Shown here one piece after another: positions 46,614-58,539 of a DNA stretch of 64,000 nt; position 1 is the first letter of the stretch; every line of letters begins with the position of its first letter. A program made the position numbers and the translations under genes. Where the stretch lies: contig NC_061512.1 in assembly GCF_022539505.1 (NCBI RefSeq), forward strand, positions 154,053,962 through 154,117,961, written 5' to 3'. The DNA is from Lolium rigidum (Eukaryota > Streptophyta > Magnoliopsida > Poales > Poaceae). The notes under the pieces were generated by a model. That model searched no databases and was not told where the DNA came from. It saw nothing but the letters and a program-made list of their open reading frames with translations.

Positions 46614-49600
46614 ATGGCTGAAGCGGAAGCTAGAGCGGAGGCCACCCGTTTCACGGCCGGCGGCGAGGCCGCCGCCGCCGTCTCTGATGGTAACTAAACT
46701 AACCGAGAGACGCAGCTTTTGCTTGGCTTTGCCGTTGGGGTTTTTGTGTCAGATTCCGAGTTAGCGGGTGCACTGCAGTGCTGTTTAGGGCGTGATCAGG
46801 TCCGGGACTTGGTAATGCGCGCTAGATCTCCCCGAATCGTTCGCGTTACTGCGGGGGAATCAGAGCCATAGCCTGTTTTTGGAGCTGTGGTGCTGAATCG
46901 GGGCATATTGATGTTCACAGAAGCTTCCAGAACATTCGGGCGGCGTTTGTTTCTGCCGCGTCCACTTCGGCGTTTCTGCTTCGCTGGGTTTTGTTGGGCG
47001 GTTTTTCGCGAGGGTTTTTCATAACTCTTTTTTTGGTCGGCCCCTCTTGAGGATTAATCCTTTCTGTGCAAATCGGCTTTTCTAGTCGCCAAGGGGATTG
47101 CCACTGACCTCCATTGTTAAATTGATTTTTGCCTTTCTTTTTTAATAATAAACAGATCTGCTGTTGGATTTGCAGTTAACATGAACCCTCTGAAGAGGTC
47201 GTCGGAGTCGGAGTCATCTGCCCACGAAGATGAACCAGACACGCAGAAGCGGCACAAGAAAGGCTACACTCCAAGAGGGTATTTGTTTTCCTATTGCTTT
47301 CGCGTTCACTATCCTAGCATGATCTGAAAGGCAGAGTGTACGTTGTTCCCTGATGGACTTTGCTTCGCGGGATTAAAATCTCGGTCAGGTACCAGCTCGA
47401 TGTCTGCGAGGTTGCCAAGAAGCGAAACACCATCGCGATGCTTGACACGGGAGCCGGGAAGACGATGATCGCCGTAATGCTCATGAAAGCTTTTGCGAGG
47501 GAGATCGACAGATCCAAGGACGATTGGAAGATCACCATTTTCCTTGCACCAAATGTTCAGCTTGTGGAACAGGTTGTACAACAAGCATGAAAGCTGGGTT
47601 TTTTTCTTTTCGAAATGGGGGATGACCCCAGCCTCTACATGAAAGCTGCTAGTTGTACATTCACTTGAGAGTTTGTTCTGACACTTTTTGTTTTGCCATA
47701 GCAATGCAAGGTGATTAAAACCCACACAGATTTCGAAGTGGGACTCTATTGTGGTGCGACGAGGGCCGATCAGTGGGGGGGTGATAGGTGGAGGGAACAA
47801 GTATCGAAACATCAGGTAAGTGCTGAGCCAAGCTTGGTGGTTCCTTTTGCTCTAAACGGGATCTGTATCCAAGTTAGTAACAATGGTTGTCTGAATTCAT
47901 TATATCATGGGATGCTTTTTTTTTTCATGTCCTGTCGCCTTGTATTGAAAGGCCTTGACAAATACCCTTGTGTGACATGATTAATTGACTTACAAGCATA
48001 TTCGTGCTTTCTGTTGTCGTGGCGAGAACTTTATTTTTATCTGTACTTGTCCTTAATCTCCCCTACTACCCCCCCCATGATATAATATTTTAAGATATCA
48101 TTTTTTGAAGCTTTATCCATCGTAACTTCTGCCAATTGTCATCTGAGCAATAATATACATCTGATTCTCTACCGCTTTATTGATGCATTGGACTGATAGA
48201 TAGGCTCCTTTCCTTACACCATCCTTAAATTTGATCAAGAACTACACTTTATTTCATTTGTATGTGGATTCTACAGTCACTTTGGAGCGTCATTGAAAAA
48301 CTGCAGGTCATGGTGATGATACCAGATGTGTTGCTAAACGCTTTACGCAAAGCTTTCTTCAGCTTGGACATGGTTAATCTTATGATATTCGATGAGTGTC
48401 ATAATGCAACTGGCAGTCACCCTTATTCGATGATAATGAAGGTATTGTGAAACAATAGAGCACCTTCTTACGCTCAACACTTCCTTTTGGAATAATCATT
48501 CTGAAATTTTCGTGTTCACCATCCCCGTGTTCTGAGCAGGAGTTCTATCACCACTCCGAATATAAGCCGAAGGTGTTCGGTATGACGGCATCACCTGTTA
48601 TAAAAAAAGGCAAGCATTCACAAAGACAGAGAGAACTCTTTCGTTGTGTTACACTGCACAGAGCACCACATACTCTGCATTGCTTCTCTACTTACATGTC
48701 ACATATGCATTAAATAAACCGATGGACATCGGGTCAGATACATAATTCAAGTTAAACAAATAATATCTAAACATAAATACGATGACATAGATGAACTTGA
48801 TTGCAAACTATAACGAAATTAAGGTGTTGGAGTGGTGACAAGAGAGCTCCCAGTATCCACCAATTCAAGATGGCTGACACAAATATAGGTTGAACAACTT
48901 TACTGTTACATTCTTTTTGACAATAGCATATAGGTCATGTGCTAAATTACTAATCATGACTTGTGATGCCAAGCGAAAAAAAAAATGAAACCAGAGAAAT
49001 AACACTTGGAGGGCATCATCTTCAGTTGTTCTTCTGCCATGGACTGCCAATATTTCTGAAGTCCCCTTGCTTCGTAGTTTCTACCATAAATTTTATTTGC
49101 TCTCTACACCCCATAAATCTTGTTCAACAATTTTTATTTTTATTCTTCATCTTTATAGGTGTCTCTTCTGATTTGGATTGTGAAGTTCAGTTCTCTGAAC
49201 TGGAAAAGCTTCTAAATGCGAAGGTAAATCCTATTTTCTGGTTGCACATGTTCCGTAAAATTATGCAAGATATTCTAGTTGTGGTCACTGCAACACTCTA
49301 TTTCGTATACTAAAGTACAAACGGATACCCATATCCAAATATGTTTCCAGATTTGTGGTTTTGAACATATGTGTTTATGATTTGCTCGAACAGATCTACA
49401 CAGTGGCTGATAGAGAAGAGATAGAGCTTTGTGCCCCTCCCCCAGAATATTTGAAAATATACTATGACCAGAGAACCGTTTCTTTCAATGATTTGAGTGA
49501 AGAGTTGGCACTTCTACATTCCAAGGTTTCTCATCTTAGTTTTCCTGCTCTATTGTTCAAGCATGTTACAAAAGTTCTGTGGCCCGAAATTTTATGTCTA

Positions 49601-52600
49601 AGAACAGTTCGTTTTTGTCTGTGCAGTATGATGCATTAATAACAGCTTTGCAGAATAAACCAAACTACCAGAATGAAGAAGCGTATGCAATAGCAAAAGA
49701 ATCACGAAAGTGCATATCTAATTATTCAGCAAAAATCTTGTATTGCCTCGACGATGTTGGTCTTCTTTGTGCTAGTGAGGTACCCCTTAGACTCATTGGT
49801 TCTAATTTCTCATGTACAAGACTTCTGTTGCAATTTTTATCTTATTTTTGTATCACCATTTGACATTTAGAGCTTCATGGTAATAGTTAACTAGCTTCTC
49901 TCTTGTAGGCCACCAAAATCTACAGAGGTTGGCTGAAAGTTTCTGATGCCACAAATATTCAAAGTGCTGCAAATAGTTCATTCCTGCATGCAGAAATCTC
50001 AGCCCTTTATCCGAAGTTCTTCGAGGCAGTGTCACATGTGTTAGACCTTGCTACTAGCTCCCACCCAGGTTTCACCCTACACAGATGGGCTTCACACGCA
50101 CACCTTCCTCTTTTTCTCTTATGTTAGTCTTAGATGAGATGAAACTATATTTAATTTTCTCAATTAAGTGCAACCATGGTTTTCTTACAAAGGGTATACA
50201 ACCTTATATAGGCCTTCTAAGTCGGTTACTGGATTCCAACTTGTAACATCTGGAAAATATTACAAAACTGCTCCTTTACAGGGTTATTCAAAACTGACTT
50301 GAACACCAAGACTCATGACTCTTATTTCTACAAGGACTCCTACATACCCTGAACTCCAAGATTACCCTGTACACTCTGTACAGGGTAATCTTGGAGTTCA
50401 GGGTATGTAGGAGTCCTTGTAGAAATAAGATTTTGTGAGTTTTGGTGTCCGGGTCAGTTTTGAATAACTTTGTAAACAAACAGTTTTGTAATACTTTCCA
50501 GCTGTTACAAGCTAGAGTTGTTGTAACCGGCAACAGACCTACAGAGTCTATATAATGATGTATCCCCTTTGTAAGAAAATCAAACTTGTACTGCATTGAG
50601 AGGAATAAATATAGCTTCATCTAACAACCAACTGTATCTTCTTAGATACACCACAACTATGGATATGCTCATATCCATAGTTGTGGTGTATCTAAGAAGA
50701 TACAGTTGGTTGTTAGATGAAGCTATATTTATTCTTCTTATTGCACTACAAGCTTGTTTATTTTACAAAGGAGATGCATCATTTATAGGCTTTCTAGGTG
50801 TTGTTGTTCAATCCGGCTTGTAATAGTGGTAAACTATTACAAAACAGCTCCTTAGCTATTCGAAACTAACTTGAACACATATCATGGATATTTCAGGATT
50901 AAGCTAGCTCAATCTATCACTCAACTAGATTAGTTTAGATACACCGCAATTGTGGATATGATGATGATAAGATTACTGCCAGCATTCTTCCCCTTAATCT
51001 TGTCATGTCAACTTCTATATTCGCTAATTCAGATCACTTGTACCATGTTCTTCATCTTTTGATGGCCTCACGTCTAGCAACGACATCACAATTGTGGTTA
51101 TGATGATGACAAGATTACTACCAACATTCTCTCCCTTCATCTTGTTGTCATCTATATCCGATAAGCCAGGGACCGTGTTCTTCATCTTGTGACGGCCTTA
51201 CATCGCCTAGCAACGACATCACACCTTGCTTGTTAGCTTTGCACCAACCCCATATGAGATGGCATCACACCGCCGATGTCAGTCTCACTCTCACACCAAC
51301 TCTTTCCACTTGACAATGGCATCGCAGCACTGTCATCTGCTTCCACGCCAACCATTCTGTTGACCATGTCATCACACCATAGTGGTCAGCCTCACACCAG
51401 CACTCTTTTTTAGGGAAACTTCAAGCTTTATATTAACTTAAGACCATAGTGTTACAATCAGTTGAAAGAACGCAATAAAAAGGCCGGTGGCTCATCATCC
51501 CATAAAAATGGCGCCTCTTGTAAAATAGCTGTCACACTGACACTCTCTACAAGGATGGTATCACACCACCGCCTCTGCACGCTGTCCAATATTGCACTTT
51601 CATCACCCCTCTCACAGGAGTACTATTCTTCACAAAGATCCTTAGCGGAATGCTTTATTTTTCTTCTTTGGACACTCATAAGCATAACGTCCAAATGAAA
51701 GACAGTTTTAACACGGGTGCTCTTTGTGAGCATAGCGTATGGAATGGAAACAATCTCTCCTTTCTCCATATCTCACTCTCTCTAACACAATGTAGCTCCA
51801 CAACTAATTGTTAGAGCTAGATAGTAGCTCTCACCCAGGTCTCGCCCTTTCTAAACAGATGTGCTCCACACACACATTCCTCCATTTCTCTTGGTATATG
51901 TCATCACACACACAAGAGGCGAAGCTATATTTTATTCTTCTCAATGCAGTACAAGCTTGATTTTCTTACAAAGGGGTTACATCCTTATGTGTGCTTTCTA
52001 GGTTGGTGAGTATTTACTGAACAATAGGTGTCAGTTTAGTTACAGTAACTCCAGCTTGTAACAGCTGAAAATATTACAAAACTACTCCTTCACAGAGCTA
52101 TTCAAGACTGACTTGAACACAATTACTTAGGACTCATACATACCCTTGATACTTCAAGACTAAGCTAGATCCATATAAAAGCCAACTGGATTCTCTTAGA
52201 TACACTAGATTAAGTATGATATACCATATGGATGCCTGACGGCCAGTCAGAGCTGCTCCAGTGGTGGACATCGCTCTCCTGCCCGGCGCCTCACCACCGC
52301 GACCTGTGTACTGCCATTGCTCATGTATCTTGGGTGCATTTGGAGGCACCTAAACGCCACGGTCTTCAACGGGGCAACGCCTATGGCATCCGCGATCAGG
52401 AACAAGGTCAAGGAAGAGTATGATAGGTGGCACCTTGAGAAGCTTTTTCGCGGCGATGTTTTTTGGATTTCCAGAGCCGGTGCCCCCTTGGTTGCTTGTA
52501 AGAGAGTAATCACCTTCGTTTTTCTGAGGATTTGTGACCTCTTATTGACAGCAGAAAACAGCCTTCTTTGGCCTTGTTGATGCCTTTACATCCCTTCTAT

Positions 52601-55600
52601 ACAATTGATACACCTCTCCATGGTATATTCTCGAAAAAAATATCTTTGATAAATTATCATTTCAGGTAGCGATGTGCTTCTAAATTCTGAGAGTGGATGT
52701 GTGGAAGCAAGAAATATGGGTTATATTTCACCAAAGCTTTATGAACTCATCCAAATCTTTAACTCTTTCAGGTAGTGCTATTTTTAGCTGACTTGACATA
52801 ATTCTGCTTCTTTACACTTACAAGACATTCTTCTGTTCCTAACAGTAACTCTGACCATGTCCGATGCCTCGTTTTTGTGGACCGAAAGATCACTGCTAGA
52901 GTTATCGAACGGACAATGAAGAAAATTGGACAACTCTCACATCTTACATTTTCTTTTCTTACTGGAGGGAATTCTTCGGTGGATTCTCTGACCCCTAAAA
53001 TGCAAAAGGACACACTGGATTCGTTTCGCTCCGGAAAGGTTATTATAATCTGTAAACATTCGGAGAAAGAAAAACTCAACCTCATGTTCTAACACATTTT
53101 TGTCTTCCCATTATTAACTAAAATGTAGGTGAACATACTATTTACTACAGACGTTGCAGAAGAGGGTATCGATGTCCCAGACTGTTCATGTGTAATAAAA
53201 TTTGATTTGCCGAAGACAACACGTAGTTTTGTGCAGTCATGTGGACGAGCACGCCAGAAGGCTTCTCAGTACATACTAATGATTGAGCGGTAAATTATTC
53301 AATTGGCCATTCTAAACTTTTTATGCTTGTGGTGAATGGTTACGGAAAGGAACAGTAAAAAGGAAAACAATAAGCCATAATTTTGGTGTTTTTTGCAGGG
53401 GAAATGTGAAACAAGATAATTTGGTATGTACCATTTTGAGAAGCAAGACCTCCATGGATGAGACTGCTTTGAACAGAGAGTCCGAGGATCTACTCCCTCG
53501 TTTCTTCCCTGTTAATGATACAAATGAATACATTGTAGGCACAACAGGTGCAAAAGTAACTGCCGCATCTAGTATTGCCATTGTCGTTGAATACTGTAAC
53601 AAGATTCCAAAGAACAAGTATGGTGATCACATTTCAATTCTTTTTTCTCTGCAAGTATAGCAGATTTAACTGGTGTAGCCGATTCTAACATTGCTATACC
53701 AGTTTGTTTTTATTTTTGTGTGCAGAACCTTAATTCCATGTTCTTACATTTGCACTCATGTCACAGGTACTACACCACAAGACCTTTGTTTGAGTCCATC
53801 GCTCATAGTGATGGTTTTGAATGTGTATTAACACTACCATCTAGTGATGTATTGCCACCTTTGCGGGGTCCAAAAGCAAGAAGCAAGAAGGCGGCAAAAC
53901 AACTTGTTTGTTTTGATGCATGCAAGAAGCTCCATCAACTGGGAGTACTTGATGAGTCCCTTCGTCCATTTGTTGTTAAGCCACTGCCACTGCCAGGAAT
54001 TTCGAAAAAAGCAACCGCTCACTCATCTAGTGATGGTGTTGGTATGTGATTACTAAGCTCTAAAAACATGTCACATATAGTAGGGCTGGTCTTTGCAATA
54101 TTGTTTGCTAAGATAATCCTGGTAAAGAAGTAACCGAAATTTCTCATGACAATCTTTTGTTACCTTCTGGAAGGTACAACCAAACGAAAGGAGCTTCATG
54201 GTACAACTGGAGTGCGTGCCTTGTATGGTACCTGGGCACTCGAGAAGAATGTTGTTAAGCTTCAAGGCTATAGATTGAAATTTTCTTGCAATCAAGTTGG
54301 CCAGAGATACTCTGATTTTGTTCTGCTGGTTGATGCAACTCTAGAAATTGAAGGTGATAATTTGGATATTGATCTGTATCTTCATGACAAGATGGTAAAA
54401 GCTTCAGTCTCTCCTTGCGGCCTTCTTGAGTTGGGTGTTCAACAGGTCTGTTCAAGTTTGTGTCTTCTCCTTGCAACGTTTATTGCTCCTTCTTTGCTTT
54501 TATTTATTATGAAATATTTCTTCTGTTTTTTTCTCGGTTAGATGGAGCAAGCAAAGCTATTTCAAGCGCTTATGTTCAACAGTTTGTTCGGGAAGTTGTT
54601 TACTGGATCAAAATCGTCAAGCATTCTGAGGGAGTTTATTTTCAATAAAAATGATGCATTTATCTGGAATGTTGCAAAAATGTATCTCATTTTACCTATT
54701 GATCCTACCCTGAAGCCTCATGACAATTTTTGCATTAACTGGAGAGTGATCGATGAAGCTGCTACAACTGTCAAACTAATGAAAAGGATATATTCTGGAG
54801 ACAAAATGAATATACAAGGAATACTTGATTTCGAGCAAAACGATACAGAACTAATTCATTTAGCTAACATCTCATGTGAGGCTCATGCTCTTAGAAATGC
54901 GGTGGTGCTTGCAGTTCACACAGGGAGGATATATACTGCTATTCATGCTGTTGATTTATCTGCCAATAGCACATTTGATGGTGTATCAGACAAGAAAGAA
55001 ACAAAGTTCCACACATTCACAGAATACTTTGAAAATACGTACGTTTGTTGTTGTCCACAATTGTGTTCTTCTCAAGCATAGATGTGTTCAACTCTGTTTG
55101 GATTAACATTTTTCATGTGCAGGCATGGGATAGTTCTTCGTCATCCTTCACAGCCATTACTAGCGGTGAAACCAAATCATAAACCTCATAACCTTCTTTC
55201 CTCAAAGTTCAATGAAGGTACTTATCTTGCCCTATGTAGCCATTTACAATTTCAAGTACTTCGTAGTTTTTTAAAGAATTATTACATAAAGAATCTTCAT
55301 TTTTCATATGTCAAACATGAGTGGAAATAAGCTCATATAGACATGGAAATAAGCTCATATAGACAGGTGGATTCGCTATATATATCCTTGTTGTCCATGT
55401 TTATTTGTTGATTTTTTTCTGGGATCCTGTTAAAATTATTCGTGTTTGCTTGTTGCCTTTTCTAGGTAACCATGCGAAGACAAATGGTGACACATCACAT
55501 GTAAATACTGGGGACAGCTGTGTTCACATGCCCCCAGAGTTGCTAATTCCCCTTCATTTATCTGAGGACATTTTAAGAGCATTTTATTTGTTCCCCTCTT

Positions 55601-58539
55601 TGATGCATCGTATAGAGACATTAATGCTAGCCAGTCAACTAAGAAGTGAAATTTCATATGACGATTCAAATATATCCAGCTTTCTGGTAAGAAATCGACA
55701 TTTGTATTTTGGTCAATTATATGCATAATTTTCTACTTACTTGAAATGGACTTAATCAATTTGCGCACGATCTTTAGATTCTAGAAGCTATTACAACACT
55801 TCGATGCTCTGAAGACTTCTCAATGGAGCGCCTAGAATTATTGGGAGATTCTGTGCTAAAGTACGCCGTGAGTTGTCACCTTTTCCTGGAATCTCCTGAT
55901 AAGGACGAGGGGCATTTATCATCCAGTAGGGCTGCTATAATATCCAATGCTGCACTTTATGGGCTTGGAATGGAACGCAAAATACAGGTAAATTGCATCT
56001 CATCCTGGGAAATCTATACAAATGTTGCATCTGCTCAATTGATTTCTAACATTATCACAGACTAATCCCATAACTGGTGGCATCCATGTGATTCATAGGG
56101 GTACGTACGTGATGCTGCATTTGATCCTCGCCGATGGCTTGCACCAGGACAGCTCTCAATTCGCCCCGTTCCTTGTAATTGCTCGGTAGATTCTGAGGTT
56201 GTAACTCAGGATATTCATGTTGTTGAGGACACGCCTACTGTTAAGATAGGCCAGGCTTGTGACAAGGGACATAGATGGATCTGTTCCAAAACGATTTCTG
56301 ATTGTGTTGAAGCCGTAATCGGTGCATATTATGTAGGAGGTGGCTTAAGAGCAGCTGTGGCTGTTCTCAAATGGCTGGGTGTTGATGCTGAAATTGAGGA
56401 AGAATTGATTTTCCATACCATCTTGAGTGCTCCTGTGAAGAATTATCTTCCGAAAATTGGTGTAATTGGAATGCTTGAAGCAAAACTAGGCTATACTTTT
56501 TCATCGAAAGGTCTTCTGCTAGAAGCTCTTACCCACCCATCACAGCGTGAATTGGCAGAAAGATACACCTACCAGGTATTGGTCGATGTTATCCTAGAAC
56601 TTTTAGCTTGTTAGTCATACTGGGTGTCTTTTAATCTTGTTATGCAATTTCTCTACAAGAAAACACTAAATATTCTTTGTACCAGCGTCTCGAGTTCCTT
56701 GGTGATGCTGTGTTGGATATCCTCATAACACGGCATCTTTTCAATAGTCATGAAAACACCGATGAGGGGGAGCTGACAGATTTACGGTCTGCATCAGTAA
56801 ACAATGAAAATTTTGCGCAAGTCGCAGTAAAGCATAAGCTCCATCATTTTCTTCAGCATTCTTGCAGGAGTTTAGCAGACCAAATTACTGAATATGAGAA
56901 TAGTTTGGAAAATTCTTCCATGGAAAAAATACAACTTTTATCAGATGCAGCATTAAGAGGGCCTAAAGTATGTTTCTCTTCCTCTGTCTTCGATGTGTCT
57001 CATGATGGGCTAGATAGATCATTAGTCACATTCTATGATCATGTCATAGTTTACTTGTCTTTTGCCGTGCAGGTTCTAGGTGATATCGTTGAAAGTATTG
57101 CAGGTGCGATTCTTGTAGATGCCAAACTTGATTTGGATGTAGTTTGGGGCGTTTTCAGACCTCTTCTTTCCCCGATTATCACGCCTGCGAACCTGGAGCT
57201 ACCTCCTTTCAGAGAGCTTCTTGAATTGTGCAGCAAAAATGGATACTTCCTAGAAACTAACTTTACATATGGAGATAAAATTGAGGCTACTCTGCTAGTC
57301 CAGCTCAAGGAGAAACTCATTGTCAGGCGAAGTTGTGGCAAGAGCAAAAAAGATGCTAAAGCGCATGCAGCTTCCAAGTTACTCGAGGACCTTGAGGTAT
57401 CCCTTTTCTTTTTTACACTTAACTATTTTCACATTACGGTTGTTGTTTAAGGTCCAGGAAAGTTTCTCAACCCCTTGATATTCAATTTTTCTTCTGCAGA
57501 AAGAAGGACTTCTAATCCCCAAGAATGCAGGCAGGATGCAACAATTACAGAAGCAACATGGTGTTACTGCAAGTCGTTGCAACAACGTGTTTGATGCAAT
57601 GGATACACAGCCTCCAACACCAACGAGCGGAAAAAAGTCAGATGCTTCAAAGATAATTGCTAGCCTTGATAAACCAGGTATGTTTTTAATTCTCAGTGAT
57701 GTTGTTTTGTTTGTTATCTGAAGTACGAGTTCTTGGTTCATGTCTGGACCTCATATATGGATACTCACCTACGCAGTGCACGTGCCTGTGAACACGAGTA
57801 GAGGAGGACCTCGTGCAGCGCTGCAGGGAGAAGGACTTCTAATCCCCAAGAATGCAAGCAGGAATGAACAATTACAGAAGCAAGGTGGCACTGCAGATCT
57901 TTGTAACAACTTGTTCGACGCAATGGATACACAGCTTCCAACAACAACCAACGGAAAGACATCATATGGTTCAAAGATAGTTGCTAGCCTTGATAAACCA
58001 GGTATGTTTTCAGTTCTCAGCAGTCTTGTTTTGTTTGTTGTCCCAAGTACGAGTTCTTCGTTCATGTCTAGACTTCAGATATGGACATCTAGCCAAGAGA
58101 GCTGTGTATGATATCTCACCACCTATGCAGTAAACGTGCTGGTGAAAACGAGTAAAGGAGGACCTCGTGCAGCGCTGTATGAGTTCTGCCAAAAGTTACA
58201 ATGGCCAGTGCCTTATTTTAATTCTGTGAAAGTAGAACCAAGGTAGTGCTTCTGCCTCAAACTGATCTTTGGCTGTGATGAGTGTCCTTTGGGATAACTT
58301 GTGTCAAACTGTAAACTAACCTCTTGCATTTTTTATTTTTTTTGCACAATAGCTGTGCGAAGGCTACACCACAAGGGTTCTCCTTTGCTTCAACGGTAAT
58401 ATTAAACATACCAAATAGTGATGTGATCAGCCTCACAGGAGACAGTTTCGCGGATAAGAAGAGCACGATGGATTCCGCTGCACTGCTCATGCTCCAGGAG
58501 CTTCAGCGGCGGGGTAGACTGCAAGTCCAGGAGGCATGA
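46614..58539 (+). CDS. DCL3: Dicer-like ribonuclease, DCL3 clade (DCL3a or DCL5/DCL3b)
   Basis: It cuts double-stranded RNA into small RNAs in the nucleus. DCL3 makes 24-nt siRNAs for RNA-directed DNA methylation, and its grass paralogue DCL5 makes 24-nt phasiRNAs in anthers. I predict 27 exons and 1741 aa with every splice phase consistent. Domains: Walker A TGAGKT (residues 80-85), DECH box (188-191), helicase C (about 433-551), dimerisation domain (about 600-700), PAZ (about 810-1050), RNase IIIa (E1097, D1101, D1215, E1218), RNase IIIb (E1309, D1313, D1404, E1407), dsRNA-binding regions about 1425-1508 and 1645-1741. All eight catalytic acids are present. It is longer than I expect for rice DCL3a, partly through a duplicated 75-codon exon. 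The start uses exon 1 ([10 protein letters not shown]). A second Met in exon 2 (47181, MNPLKRSS) is an alternative. Sequence alone does not tell me which DCL3 paralogue it is. Confidence 0.93.
50125..50630. repeat. Long inverted repeat in DCL intron 10
   Basis: Two arms of roughly 245 bp, diverged at the outside and perfect toward the middle, face each other around 50375. The inner 52 bp are identical (50321-50372 versus 50378-50429) with a 5-base loop ACTCT. Outer landmarks pair as well: ACAAAGGGTATACAAC with its complement near 50560, and GATGAAACTATATTT with its complement near 50612. Transcribed, this would make a long hairpin RNA inside the pre-mRNA. Confidence 0.85.
50603..50734. repeat. 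Perfect 64-bp palindrome in DCL intron 10
   Basis: Arm 50603-50666 is exactly complementary to 50671-50734, with loop GCTC. It overlaps the right arm of the larger inverted repeat, so the region reads as plus, minus, plus copies of one unit. Confidence 0.9.
50970..51420. repeat. Tandem duplicates in DCL intron 10
   Basis: Segments with GATGATGA(T/C)AAGATTACT, TTCATCTT and CTAGCAACGACATCACA occur twice about 120-150 bp apart (about 50958-51092 and 51100-51220). Further ACATCACACC-type repeats follow to about 51400. No coding content is seen. Confidence 0.5.
51820..52215. repeat. Further direct copy of the intron-10 unit, including a donor-like site
   Basis: This segment resembles 50045-50400 in the same orientation (TCACCCAGGTCT..., ACAAAGGGGTTACA, AATATTACAAAACTACTCC, CAAGACTGACTTGAACAC). 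It begins with a copy of the exon 10/intron 10 boundary (CACCCAG|GT at 51839). Confidence 0.7.
52240..52640 (+). mobile_element. LINE 3'-end fragment in DCL intron 10
   Basis: The frame at 52317-52580 ([38 protein letters not shown]) matches the zinc-binding tail region typical of plant L1-type reverse transcriptases. A stop, a short 3' tail and a short A-rich run (about 52633-52640) follow. It is 5'-truncated and in the sense direction of the gene. It has no functional RT. Confidence 0.6.
57500..58242 (+). repeat. Tandem in-frame duplication across DCL exons 24-26
   Basis: Exon 24 (57500-57677) recurs inside exon 25 (57823-58001), and the first ~50 bases of exon 26 (58131-58180, ending CCTCGTGCAGCGCTG) recur as the first part of exon 25 (57777-57825). 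Exon 25 is thus a fusion of an exon-26 start and an exon-24 copy, joined at CTGCAG. Offsets between copies are 327 bp (exon 24) and 354 bp (exon 26). Confidence 0.93.

Larger units (their letters stand above)
46614..58539 (+). other. DCL3: Exon table of the Dicer-like gene
   Basis: Exons: 46614-46689, 47176-47278, 47389-47572, 47702-47815, 48307-48441, 48540-48609, 49159-49223, 49394-49525, 49627-49779, 49909-50068, 52666-52771, 52846-53038, 53129-53289, 53399-53617, 53767-54041, 54174-54445, 54542-55038, 55123-55217, 55466-55686, 55778-55987, 56099-56575, 56686-56967, 57073-57396, 57500-57677, 57777-58001, 58131-58242, 58353-58539 (stop TGA 58537-58539). They sum to 5226 bases. All introns are GT-AG except intron 6, whose donor is GC (48610-48611). 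Boundaries were placed by splice dinucleotides, frame continuity and family wording. Confidence 0.85.

Noticed and set aside
46292..46621. 109-aa ORF overlapping the Dicer start codon as a separate gene
   Set aside because: It has no domain and no conserved start context. It is kept only as a possible upstream ORF of the 5' leader.
51462..51698. 78-aa ORF in DCL intron 10 as an extra exon
   Set aside because: Exon 10 to exon 11 joins in phase without it, and it lies in repeat DNA.
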